This document shows positions 1 through 7,176 of a DNA stretch of 64,000 nt, piece after piece. Numbering within the stretch: position 1 is the first letter of the stretch; each line of letters opens with the position of its first letter. Under the pieces are notes generated by a model. That model ran no database searches. It was not told the origin of the DNA and worked only from the letters and a program-made list of their open reading frames with translations. The translations under genes were made by a program, and so were the position numbers. The stretch is from Streptomyces cellulosae (lineage in GTDB: Bacteria > Actinomycetota > Actinomycetes > Streptomycetales > Streptomycetaceae). Location of the stretch: NCBI GenBank assembly GCA_014655195.1, contig BNBH01000025.1, positions 55,879 through 119,878 on the forward strand. The letters run 5' to 3'.

Positions 1-489
1 CCCGTGCCCGACGGGTGGTACGGCGAGGAGTCGCAGGTCGGTGCCGCGCTGACGTCGAAGGAGTCGTACGACTGCCCCGGCGACACCTCGAAGACCTGTG
101 TGAAGGGCGGCGCCTACTCCGCGCCGGCCCTCGTGCTCGGCACCCGTGGTGACACCGCCGAGGAGGTCGCGAAGGCGGACATCTCCGCGAACGCCGAGGA
201 GAGTTACGGCGGGGAGGCGTACGGGCGGATCACCTCGCACGACGTGCTGGCGTCGAAGGCGGTGACCGTGGCCGGGCAGAAGGGGTACCTGGTCCGCTGG
301 AAGGCGGTGACGCAGGAGGGGTCGGACGGGTTCGTGCAGTCCCTCGCGTTCCCGTCCCCCACCCGCACCGACCAGATCGTGGTCGTCCGCTTCGGCGTGG
401 ACGTCGACCAGCAGCAGAAGATCCTCGACGAGATCACCGAGGGGATCGAGGTCGCCAAGGGCGGCCGCGGCAACGGGCAGGACGTCTGA
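1..489 (+). CDS. Hypothetical protein, C-terminal part (5' end outside window)
   Basis: The frame is open from the first base of the window, so the gene starts upstream; the ATG at position 4 is unlikely to be the true start. About 160 residues are visible, ending in TGA. The segment is hydrophilic, rich in Asp, Glu, Gly and Ser, with two cysteines spaced as CPGDTSKTC that could form an extracellular disulfide. This would suit the soluble domain of a secreted or membrane-anchored protein. I recognise no family. A strong hairpin follows the stop codon. Confidence 0.6.
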   Translation, partial: PVPDGWYGEESQVGAALTSKESYDCPGDTSKTCVKGGAYSAPALVLGTRGDTAEEVAKADISANAEESYGGEAYGRITSHDVLASKAVTVAGQKGYLVRWKAVTQEGSDGFVQSLAFPSPTRTDQIVVVRFGVDVDQQQKILDEITEGIEVAKGGRGNGQDV

Positions 490-514
490 CGGCCCCCCGA
501 CGCCTCACGTAGTA

Positions 515-561
515 CGGCCGGGTGGGGCACCCCTCCGCTCAAGAGGTGTCCCACCCGGCCG
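515..561. terminator. Bidirectional hairpin terminator
   Basis: A 17-bp inverted repeat (515-531 with 545-561, one G-T position) surrounds a 13-nt loop. It lies between convergent genes: the partial hypothetical gene ending at 489 and the TetR gene ending at 644. It can serve both. Confidence 0.75.
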
Positions 562-643
562 GGTGGTGCGCCGCCCCCGTCCCCACGGTGCGGCGCGGTC
601 GGGCCCCCGTCCGGTCGTCCCCATGACCGGCGGGGCCCGGGTC

Positions 644-1258
644 TCATTCCAGTCCGAGCACCGGCAGCACCGCGGCCTCCACGAACCGCAGCACGTAGTC
701 CGGGTCGGCGTTGCACCCTTCGAGCACGGGCCGGGCCCGCAGCACCCCGAAGATCTGCGCCGGGACGTACTCCAGCGCCGGGTTGTCCGCGTCGACCTCC
801 CCGCGCTCGACGCCCCGCCGCAGGATCTCCTTCAGCGCGGCGATCTCCGGGTCGATCAGCGCCTCCCGCAGCGCCTGCGCCAGCTCCCGGTCCTGCTGGA
901 CCGCGTGCCCGAGCGCCTGGAAGAGGGTCGCGTCCTTCGGCGACCACTCCCCCACACAGCGTCCGGCCTCCCGCAGGTCCCCGGCGAGGGTCCCCGTGTC
1001 GACGAGCGCGAGCCGCGCCCGCGCGGTGGACCGGAGGGCCGCGGCGACGAACTGCGGTTTCGTCCGCCACTGCCGGTAGAGGGTGGACTTGCTGCACCGC
1101 GTGCTGGCGGCGACGCCCTCCATGGTGACGGCGTCGTACCCGCACGTGCGGATCTGCTCCAGCACGGCGTCGAAGAACTCCCGCTCCCGCTCAGGCGTGA
1201 TCTTGGAGCGGCGCGAGGCACCGGCCGGTCCCGGTCGGTCCGCGTCCTGCGACGTCAT
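644..1258 (-). CDS. TetR/AcrR family transcriptional regulator
   Basis: 204 residues, normal for the family. The N-terminal HTH is clear at about residues 19-70: ITPEREREFFDAV, then the recognition-helix region CSKSTLYRQW. The rest is a helical ligand domain of the kind in which drugs or lipids bind and release DNA. I chose the ATG at 1258 because AGGGAGAGGGAG lies just upstream; an in-frame extension further upstream would run through the operator array. The gene is divergent from a PAP2 phosphatase/DMT transporter pair, and the intervening 220 bp holds a 16-bp-period repeat array. It probably represses itself and the divergent pair. The ligand is unknown. Confidence 0.9.
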   Translation of the reverse strand: MTSQDADRPGPAGASRRSKITPEREREFFDAVLEQIRTCGYDAVTMEGVAASTRCSKSTLYRQWRTKPQFVAAALRSTARARLALVDTGTLAGDLREAGRCVGEWSPKDATLFQALGHAVQQDRELAQALREALIDPEIAALKEILRRGVERGEVDADNPALEYVPAQIFGVLRARPVLEGCNADPDYVLRFVEAAVLPVLGLE

Positions 1259-1296
1259 CGGTTCGGCTCCCTCTCCCTCGACGGAGTGTGTCGTAC

Positions 1297-1392
1297 GCAA
1301 TCGATACGTCAGTGTACCGGTACGCGAGCGTATCGGTACACTGACGTATCGGTACGGCTCCGTATCGGTACGTGCGCGTATCGATCTTGGTC
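1297..1392. promoter_or_regulatory. Array of six 16-bp iterons, probable TetR operators
   Basis: The core CGTATCGGTAC occurs at 1329, 1345 and 1361, with truncated or degenerate copies at 1377, 1313 and 1297, always 16 bp apart. Superimposed is a 24-bp inverted repeat (1302-1325 with 1328-1351, 2-bp spacer, one mismatch). The array fills the divergent promoter region between the TetR gene and the PAP2 gene. One and a half helical turns per unit would place successive units on alternating faces of the DNA. That this TetR protein binds here is inference. Confidence 0.75.
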
Positions 1393-1478
1393 CGCACCGA
1401 TGAGCTGGACCCGGTCCCCGAGTCAGCAGCTCCGCCTGCATCACGACACGCACCACCGTCGACGAAGGGACCGGGGGC

Positions 1479-2273
1479 ATGCACGCGCGCGAGGAGTTCG
1501 AGGAACCCGAGCCCACGGGATCCGGTACCCGCGACCGGCCGCCGCTCGTCCGCGAACTGCTGCTGGTGGCGGGCCTGTTCCTCCTCTACAAGCTGGGCCG
1601 CCGGCTCGCGGCCGGCCACACCGCCGAGGCCTACCGCAACGGCCGTGAGGTCTGGGACCTGGAGCGGGCGCTGCACCTCCCCGGGGAGGGCACGGTGCAG
1701 TCCTCGCTGCTGCACGGCGACACGCTCGTCCAGCTCGCCAACACCTATTACGCGGCCGTCCACTTCCCGGCCACCGCGGCCTTCCTGGTCTGGCTGTACC
1801 TGCGCCGCCCCGGCCACTACGTCTGGGCGCGGCGCGTCCTCGCGGCGGTCACCGCGGCGGCGCTGGTGCTGCATCTCACGTACCCGCTGGCCCCGCCCCG
1901 GCTGCTGTCGGTGACGGGACTGGTGGACACGGCGCGGCTGTACGGGCCGTCGGTCTACGGGCCGCCCGACGCCGACCAGTTGTCGAACCAGTTCGCGGCG
2001 ATGCCGTCGCTGCACTTCGGCTGGGCGCTGATGGTGGCGGTCGGCCTCATCGCCGTGACGGGGTCGGTGTGGCGGTGGCTGTGGCTGCTGCATCCGCTGG
2101 TGACGCTGCTGGTGATCGTCGGAACGGCGAACCACTTCTGGCTGGACGCGCTCGCTGCGGCGGCCCTGCTGGGTCTCGCGCTCGCCGTGGTGCGCCGGCC
2201 GCGTCACACACCCGCACCGGCGCCGGTCCCCCGGCCCAGGCGTCCGGGCGCCCTCGTGGGGGCGGGCCGATGA
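1479..2273 (+). CDS. PAP2-superfamily membrane phosphatase (inositolphosphotransferase-like)
   Basis: 264-residue polytopic membrane protein. The PAP2 active-site signatures are in the second half: MPSLHFGWA at about residues 172-180 (SxxxH-type phosphate site) and ANHFWLDALAA at about residues 212-222, matching the PAP2_3/Aur1-type subgroup. Such enzymes dephosphorylate lipid phosphates or transfer phospho-head groups at the membrane. The start is the ATG after GGGACCGGGGGC. It overlaps the next gene by 4 bp (ATGA), so the two are translationally coupled. The TetR-flanked iteron array upstream suggests inducible expression. The exact substrate cannot be told. Confidence 0.85.
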   Translation: MHAREEFEEPEPTGSGTRDRPPLVRELLLVAGLFLLYKLGRRLAAGHTAEAYRNGREVWDLERALHLPGEGTVQSSLLHGDTLVQLANTYYAAVHFPATAAFLVWLYLRRPGHYVWARRVLAAVTAAALVLHLTYPLAPPRLLSVTGLVDTARLYGPSVYGPPDADQLSNQFAAMPSLHFGWALMVAVGLIAVTGSVWRWLWLLHPLVTLLVIVGTANHFWLDALAAAALLGLALAVVRRPRHTPAPAPVPRPRRPGALVGAGR

Positions 2274-3361
2274 GCGCCCTGCTGGTGGCGGTCCTGCTCT
2301 CCCTGGTCTCAGCGGTCGCCTACGCGTTCGCCGCCGTGACGCAGGCCCGGCTGGCCACGCGCGGCTCCGGCGGCGGGGCGCTCCGGCTGCTCGGAAGCGG
2401 CGCCTGGTGGGGTGCGGTCAGCTTGAACGCGGCGGCCGCGCTGCTGCACGTCGTGGCCCTGAAGTACGGCCCGCTGACGGTGGTCCAGCCGCTGGGCGCG
2501 CTCACCCTGGTGGCCGCGGTGCCGCTGGGGGCGCGGATTGCGGGGCGGAGGGTGAGCACGGTCGAGTGGCGGGGCACGGCCCTCACCCTGGCCGGTCTTG
2601 CGGCGCTCCTCGTCACGGCGTCGGGACCGGCGCCGGACGACGTGCTGAGCGTGCCGGAGGCGCTGGCCGTCGCGGGCGGCACGACTTCGCTGATCGGCCT
2701 GCTGTCCTGGCCCGGCTCCCGTCCCGGTCTGCGTCACGCGACCGCGTCGGGCATCGCGTCGGGGGTCGCCTCGGCGCTCACCCAGACGGTGACGGTGGCG
2801 GCGACCGACCGCACCGGTCCGCTGCTCGACCTGCGCGTGATCGGGGTGGCGCTGCTGGTCGCCGTCTTCTCCGCCGGCGGCCTCCTCCTCGCGCAGACCG
2901 CGTACCGGGGCGGCCTCGGGGCCCCCTTGGCGATGGTCACGCTCGCCAACCCCCTGGCGGCGGCGGTGATCGGCCTGGGGCTCCTCGGCGAACACCTCCG
3001 GGGAGGCCTGCCCGGCGTGGCGTTCGGCCTGTTCGGCGCCGGTCTCGCGTCGTGGGGCGTGGTCCTGCTGTCGCGGGCCGGCGAGGCAGCCACCACCGGT
3101 CCGGCGGAGGCTCCGGTCGAGCCGGGTACGCCTCCGGCAGGGGTACGCGCCCTGGTCCCGGCGACCACGGGCACGTCCGGCTTCGCGCAGTGGACACCAC
3201 CGCCGGCCCTGGACCCGTACGCGCCGAGCCCGTCCGCGGGGCCGGTCGTTCTCCCTTCCGCCCGTGCCCAAGAAGGTGTTCACCCCGCCCGGAGGCCCGG
3301 GCCGCGGCGGAGGCGGCGCCGGTGTCCCGGGCGGAGGGCCGGGGAGCGCCGGGCCGCCTGA
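2270..3361 (+). CDS. DMT-superfamily (EamA-like) transporter
   Basis: 363 residues. About the first 280 contain nine or ten hydrophobic segments in the two-fold repeat pattern of drug/metabolite transporters. The first repeat includes ALKYGPLTVVQPLGALTLV and the second AYRGGLGAPLAMVTLANPLA, the conserved helix ends of the family. The last 80 residues are an Ala/Pro/Arg-rich cytoplasmic tail of low complexity. It starts at an ATG overlapping the PAP2 stop codon. With the PAP2 protein it may export or scavenge a lipid- or phosphate-linked compound, but no substrate is indicated. Confidence 0.85.
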   Translation: MSALLVAVLLSLVSAVAYAFAAVTQARLATRGSGGGALRLLGSGAWWGAVSLNAAAALLHVVALKYGPLTVVQPLGALTLVAAVPLGARIAGRRVSTVEWRGTALTLAGLAALLVTASGPAPDDVLSVPEALAVAGGTTSLIGLLSWPGSRPGLRHATASGIASGVASALTQTVTVAATDRTGPLLDLRVIGVALLVAVFSAGGLLLAQTAYRGGLGAPLAMVTLANPLAAAVIGLGLLGEHLRGGLPGVAFGLFGAGLASWGVVLLSRAGEAATTGPAEAPVEPGTPPAGVRALVPATTGTSGFAQWTPPPALDPYAPSPSAGPVVLPSARAQEGVHPARRPGPRRRRRRCPGRRAGERRAA

Positions 3362-3382
3362 CGTACACCGCCGCGCCCGGCG

Positions 3383-4261
3383 TCAGACGGATCGGCGGAT
3401 CGGTTCCGGCGCCCTCCGGTCGACGTACGCCGGCCAGTCCATGATCGGCACCGCCGCGCCCGCCGCCTCGGTGCCCCGGCAGTGGGCGTGGTGCCGGCGG
3501 GCGATGCCGTCCAGGTCGAGGTGCGGGCCGAAGGCGGGGTGTGCGGTGAGCCGCCGGGCGTAGGCCCACAGCCGGGGGTGTTCGGTGATGCGGTGCACCG
3601 CCGAGGCGTCCAGGTGGTGCCGGTGCACGGTGTCCAGCTGCACCAGCGTGACCCACAGCCGCACGTCGGCGAGGGTGAGGTCGTCGCCGAGGACGTACTC
3701 CCGGGAGGCGAGCCGCAGTTCGAGCACGTCCAGCGCGCGGAGCAGCGTGGCGAGCGCGGTGTCGCGCTCGGCGCGGTCGCCGCCGTGCAGCCCGGCCCGC
3801 TGGGCGGTCTCGTGGACACCCTGCTCGCAGAGCCGTTCGACGGCGGCGAACGCCTCGTCGGAGTCGAGCGGAAGCAGACAGTCTCCGTGTCCGCCGAACC
3901 GCCGTGCCAGGTCGCGGACGATGTCCGGGGCGTTGGTGCTGACGACGGTCCCGGTCCAGTTGTCGTGCAGGACCGGTGCGAGGGCCGGGCCCGGGTAGAG
4001 GTGCGCGCTCGCCTCGTACAGGGGGCGCAGTGCCCGGTGTCCGCCGTCGGGGGCGTCGGGCACGGCGGGCAGCAGCGTCACGGGGAGGACGTCCGCGAGG
4101 CCGAGCAGGCTGTGGGTGACCGCGATCTGGAGACAGTGGGGACAGGTGAGCGACAGGTGGAGGCGGTAGCGGTGGGGTGCGGCGTAGTAGCCGCTGCGCG
4201 GGTCGTCGCCGATCCTGCCCCGGAACGGCGGCACGGCGGCGGACGGGGATGTGGCGGACAT
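3383..4261 (-). CDS. Glutathione S-transferase-like protein (xi-class / hydroquinone reductase type)
   Basis: 292 residues. An N-terminal thioredoxin-like domain carries CPHC at about residues 40-43, where xi-class glutathionyl-hydroquinone reductases have their catalytic Cys. The C-terminal all-helical GST domain contains LGDDLTLADVRLWVTLVQLD at about residues 191-210. Family members reduce thiol-conjugated quinones. Streptomycetes make mycothiol rather than glutathione, so the natural thiol is probably not glutathione. The gene lies 115 nt downstream of a small Cys-containing leader peptide gene on the same strand, which implies control by cysteine or sulfur supply. ATG start at 4261. Confidence 0.82.
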   Translation of the reverse strand: MSATSPSAAVPPFRGRIGDDPRSGYYAAPHRYRLHLSLTCPHCLQIAVTHSLLGLADVLPVTLLPAVPDAPDGGHRALRPLYEASAHLYPGPALAPVLHDNWTGTVVSTNAPDIVRDLARRFGGHGDCLLPLDSDEAFAAVERLCEQGVHETAQRAGLHGGDRAERDTALATLLRALDVLELRLASREYVLGDDLTLADVRLWVTLVQLDTVHRHHLDASAVHRITEHPRLWAYARRLTAHPAFGPHLDLDGIARRHHAHCRGTEAAGAAVPIMDWPAYVDRRAPEPIRRSV

Positions 4262-4376
4262 ACGTCTCCCAGGGTGCTCGGTGACGGGCGTACGGGCGTG
4301 GCGTGGCGCACGCGGGGGCCGTCAGGCCCGGCCGGGATGCGGTGTCGGGGACGGAGAGGGTGTGAGAAAGGGGGGG

Positions 4377-4526
4377 TCAGATGCGCGTGGGGACGGCGTC
4401 GTCCGGGGAGCCCGCCGCGCTGCACACGCGCGCGAGGTCGATGTGGAGCCGGGACGTCAGCAGGGGCAGCTGACCGAGGGCGACACGCACGGTGTCCCCG
4501 CCGAGGTCAGGAGCTGCACGGCCCAT
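4377..4526 (-). CDS. Cysteine-containing leader peptide (regulatory uORF)
   Basis: 49 codons. The core LTSRLHIDLARVCSAA matches the actinobacterial leader-peptide pattern (S/R-R-x-H-I/V-D-x-x-R-x-x-S/C) known upstream of sulfur genes. Such peptides are thought to stall ribosomes when charged tRNA-Cys is scarce and so control downstream translation. The ATG at 4526 follows GGTAGGGA; a GTG at 4490 would give a 37-residue peptide and is also possible. A CCTA-N9-TAGG palindrome lies 8 bp upstream of the ATG. The downstream gene is the GST-like protein. Confidence 0.75.
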   Translation of the reverse strand: MGRAAPDLGGDTVRVALGQLPLLTSRLHIDLARVCSAAGSPDDAVPTRI

Positions 4527-4533
4527 CGCGTTC

Positions 4534-4550
4534 CCTACCGATTCACTAGG
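4534..4550. promoter_or_regulatory. CCTA-N9-TAGG palindrome, copy 1 (upstream of GST leader)
   Basis: CCTA at 4534-4537 and TAGG at 4547-4550 are separated by 9 bp; an extra CCTA half-site lies at 4555-4558. On the minus strand TTGAGA (about 4570-4565) could be a -35 element, with the palindrome covering the -10 region. Identical spacing occurs at 6324 and 9838. Confidence 0.6.
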
Positions 4551-4679
4551 ATTCCCTACAGGAGTCTCAAGGCAGACTCCGCCCGCGTCAAGAGGATCGA
4601 CGGCCCCCGCACCGCAGCGTCTCACCAGGTGAGAGCGGCGGTGCGGGGGCCGTCGGCCACGGGAGGCGGTCCGTGCAGG

Positions 4680-5966
4680 TCAGACCACCGTCACCTCGTG
4701 CCGCACCACGGCGTCGAACAGGTAGCCCTGCGTGTTGTGGACCGAGACGTCGGGCTGGGTGCGGCCCGCCGTGTCGGTGGCGCGGGCCAGCAGCTGGGTC
4801 GTGCCGCGGGTGCGGGGCTTCCAGGTGACGGACCACCGGGTCCATGTGTCGGGACGCGGACGCTCCAGCAGGCGGGCGGGCCGCCAGCTCGCCCCTCCGT
4901 CGGTGCTGACGTCGACCCGGCCGATCGGACCCGCGCCCGACCACGAACGACCCGTCAGCACCTGGCCGCGTCCTGCCGGGAAGGTAGCTCCGCGCGCCAG
5001 CTCGAAGGCGCTCTTGAGGGTCTGCCGGGTGAGCGGCGCGCTGCCGCCCTCGGGGTGACCGGGCCCGAACAGCCGGTAGAAGGTGGTGTTCCACGGCGAG
5101 AACAGCGGCTGCGCGGACACCTCGATGTCGCCGACCCATTTGATGGAGGCGATGCCCACCCAGGACGGCACCAGCACCCGCACCGGGTGGCCGTGGTCGG
5201 GCGGGAGCGGATCGCCGTTCATCTCGTAGGCGAGCACGACGTCGTGCAGCGCCTTGGACAGCGGCAGCGGCCGCCGCACCCGGCCGAGACTCTCCCCGCC
5301 GCTGACGTACTCGGCGTCCAGGCCGCGCGGCTGCACGTCGACGGCGTGCGGGGACAGGCCCGCGCGGCGCAGCACGGTGGACAGGGGGACGCCGCGCCAG
5401 CGCGCCACGCCGATCGCGCCGAGCCCCCAGGGCGTGCCGGAGACGGTCTCGCCCTGCTGGGCGGCGTAGCCGCTGCGGCCGTCGCCGGCGCACTCGACGA
5501 AGGCGGTGCGGGTGACGGACGGCAGCCGGCGCAGGTCCTCGTAGCCGAACTCGACCGGCTTGTCCTCGCCGGGGCCGCCGCGCAGGCCGCTCCCCCACAG
5601 CTTCAGCCGCCAGTCGTCCGCGTCGATGCGCGGGGTCGCGGTGTGGTTGCGGACGAAGAACAGGTCGTTGGGCGTGTGGTGGCCGAGGCCGCGCAGGGCC
5701 TCCCAGCGGGTCTCGGCGTTGGTGCCGTGGCGGACGAACTTCTCGGGCGGCAGCGGCTTGACGATGGTGTCGCCGTCGGCGGCGCGCGCGGGTGCGGGCA
5801 CGGACAGGGGCAGCGCGCCGGCGGCTCCGGCCGCGGCGAGCAGGGTGAGCAGACGGCGGCGGCTCACGCCGTCCGCCCTGGCCTCGCCGGCCAGCCACTG
5901 GCGCAGCCGGTGCCGGTCGTAGGCGGTCTCGTCGGGGCGGGATGAGGACGCGGCGGATGAAGGCAT
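4680..5966 (-). CDS. Sulfite oxidase-type molybdopterin enzyme, Tat-exported
   Basis: 428 residues. A twin-arginine signal (SRRRLLTLLAAAGAAGA, about residues 35-51) ends near ARA. The oxidoreductase molybdopterin domain (about 65-300) holds the molybdenum-ligand cysteine in FVECAGDGRS (Cys159), and the C-terminal Mo-co dimerisation domain (about 305-428) ends in HNTQGYLFDAV. It should oxidise sulfite to sulfate outside the membrane, passing electrons to an unidentified acceptor. The ATG at 5966 is chosen because it gives a normal-length protein with the Tat motif near the N-terminus. The gene lies 143 nt downstream of a leader peptide gene and inside the sulfur island, consistent with removal of sulfite from sulfonate breakdown. 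Confidence 0.9.
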   Translation of the reverse strand: MPSSAASSSRPDETAYDRHRLRQWLAGEARADGVSRRRLLTLLAAAGAAGALPLSVPAPARAADGDTIVKPLPPEKFVRHGTNAETRWEALRGLGHHTPNDLFFVRNHTATPRIDADDWRLKLWGSGLRGGPGEDKPVEFGYEDLRRLPSVTRTAFVECAGDGRSGYAAQQGETVSGTPWGLGAIGVARWRGVPLSTVLRRAGLSPHAVDVQPRGLDAEYVSGGESLGRVRRPLPLSKALHDVVLAYEMNGDPLPPDHGHPVRVLVPSWVGIASIKWVGDIEVSAQPLFSPWNTTFYRLFGPGHPEGGSAPLTRQTLKSAFELARGATFPAGRGQVLTGRSWSGAGPIGRVDVSTDGGASWRPARLLERPRPDTWTRWSVTWKPRTRGTTQLLARATDTAGRTQPDVSVHNTQGYLFDAVVRHEVTVV

Positions 5967-6109
5967 GACGGGGGTCCTCGTCGTCGTAGGGCTGGAGGAG
6001 GTCGCAGAGCTGAGGGAGGCCGCGGGGCCTGAGGAAGCAGACCGGGAGCGCGGCGGGCGGCGTGCGGAGGGGCGGCGACCGGAAGGGGCGGGCGGGCGGA
6101 CTCGCCGGT

Positions 6110-6193
6110 TCAGCCGGGGAGGCGACAGAGCGCGGCGGCGACGCGGACGAGGTCCACGGCGCGGCGGCGCGTCAGGGGCTCCAGCGGCGGCAT
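6110..6193 (-). CDS. Cysteine-containing leader peptide upstream of sulfite oxidase
   Basis: 27 codons plus stop, encoding MPPLEPLTRRRAVDLVRVAA followed by ALCRLPG. The TRRRAVDLVRVAAALC core is a diverged form of the RRRH(I/V)D(L/F) leader-peptide motif with a single near-terminal Cys codon. It is exactly as long as the leader at 6383 on the other strand, with which it shares a 189-bp divergent region. His is replaced by Ala in the core, so confidence is a little lower. The sulfite oxidase gene follows after 143 nt. Confidence 0.65.
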   Translation of the reverse strand: MPPLEPLTRRRAVDLVRVAAALCRLPG

Positions 6194-6323
6194 GGCGGGA
6201 TGCAAGCACGCGCCGTCCGGGGTGTCAACGCATCGTCAGATCCCCGCGAGCGCGCCTCCGACGGACCTTCAGGTCCCGGAGAACGATCCGGAGCGCCCAG
6301 CATGTGAGACGTTCCCCCCTTTC

Positions 6324-6340
6324 CCTACAGACTTACTAGG
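6324..6340. promoter_or_regulatory. CCTA-N9-TAGG palindrome, copy 2 (divergent leader promoters)
   Basis: CCTA at 6324-6327 and TAGG at 6337-6340 with 9 bp between. The flanks TTCC and AAAA resemble copy 1, which shares TTCCCTAC and ACTAGGA. It lies between the divergent leader genes at 6193 and 6383 and could control both units. Confidence 0.6.
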
Positions 6341-6382
6341 AAAAGCTTGACGGTGTTCATGGGCGGTGCGCAGCATGTGGAC

Positions 6383-6466
6383 ATGTCCCCTGTGCAGCTG
6401 CGACTCGTACGTCGTCGGCATGTCGACTTCGGTCACGTCGTCAGCGCCGCCTGCTGTCGCGCCTGA
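6383..6466 (+). CDS. Cysteine-containing leader peptide upstream of the flavin enzyme operon
   Basis: 27 codons plus stop. The core VRRRHVDFGHVVSAACC has two consecutive Cys codons (TGC TGT) just before the end, the strongest cysteine-sensing signature of the four leaders here. It precedes the winged-helix gene by 103 nt. The SD is weak. A neighbouring ATG at 6375 opens a different, longer frame that lacks family features. Confidence 0.8.
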   Translation: MSPVQLRLVRRRHVDFGHVVSAACCRA

Positions 6467-6569
6467 ACGCACGGCCCGCACGCCGGCCGCGCACTCCGGC
6501 CCCTTCCCGGCTCCCACGCACCACCCCCGCGTCCGCCGGGACCCGACACCGTCACGAGGGACAACCGCC

Positions 6570-7163
6570 ATGACCACGGCACTTCCGCACCCGACCGCCT
6601 CGCTCCGTCCGCTGCCCGACACGCGCCACCTCCACCTGGTGGCCGACGGGGTGCGGCAGGACGCCGAGGACCCCGCGTCCCCGCCGCTCGTCGGCTACCT
6701 CCTGCTGGTCCCTCAGGGCACCGACCCCCTGGACCTGTTCGTGAAGGACCGGCCGCGGCCCGAGTTCCGCCTGGTGGCCGCCGACATGACCGCGGAGGTG
6801 ACCGCCGACGCGACCGCGCCACCCCCGCGGCAGCCGGCGGACGACGCCGTCCGGATCGACACCGCGCGGCGCACCGCCGAGGTCGACGGACGTGAACTCG
6901 ACCTGACATACCTGGAGTTCGAACTGCTGGCGCACCTCGTGCGGCGGCCGCACCTGGTGCAGTCGCGCGAGACGCTGGTGGCGGCCGTCTGGGGCTACCA
7001 CCACGTCGGCGACGGCCGCACGGTCGACGTCCACGTCGCGCGCCTGCGCCGCAAGCTGGGCGCCGCCCACCGCCACCGCATCGTGACCGTCCGGTCCATC
7101 GGCTACAAGTACGTCCCCGACCAGCAGGACAGCCCCCACGCCGCATCCTGCGGCCGATCCTGA
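6570..7163 (+). CDS. Winged-helix (OmpR/PhoB-type) DNA-binding protein without receiver domain
   Basis: 197 residues. The C-terminal half (about residues 92-185) is an OmpR/PhoB effector domain: ELDLTYLEFELLAHLVRRP, RETLVAAVWGY, then the recognition helix and wing GRTVDVHVARLRRKLG and VRSIGYKY. The N-terminal 90 residues contain no phosphoacceptor Asp and do not look like a receiver, so control is probably not by a histidine kinase. The ATG at 6570 follows GAGGGA. The next gene starts 13 nt downstream, so the two form an operon. It sits between a cysteine leader peptide and sulfur-scavenging genes and may be their local activator. Confidence 0.82.
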   Translation: MTTALPHPTASLRPLPDTRHLHLVADGVRQDAEDPASPPLVGYLLLVPQGTDPLDLFVKDRPRPEFRLVAADMTAEVTADATAPPPRQPADDAVRIDTARRTAEVDGRELDLTYLEFELLAHLVRRPHLVQSRETLVAAVWGYHHVGDGRTVDVHVARLRRKLGAAHRHRIVTVRSIGYKYVPDQQDSPHAASCGRS

Positions 7164-7176
7164 GGAGAGCACCGCC

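Noticed and set aside
1297..1392. Plasmid-type replication iterons
   Set aside because: The array lies in a divergent promoter next to tetR, with no rep gene or AT-rich unwinding region.
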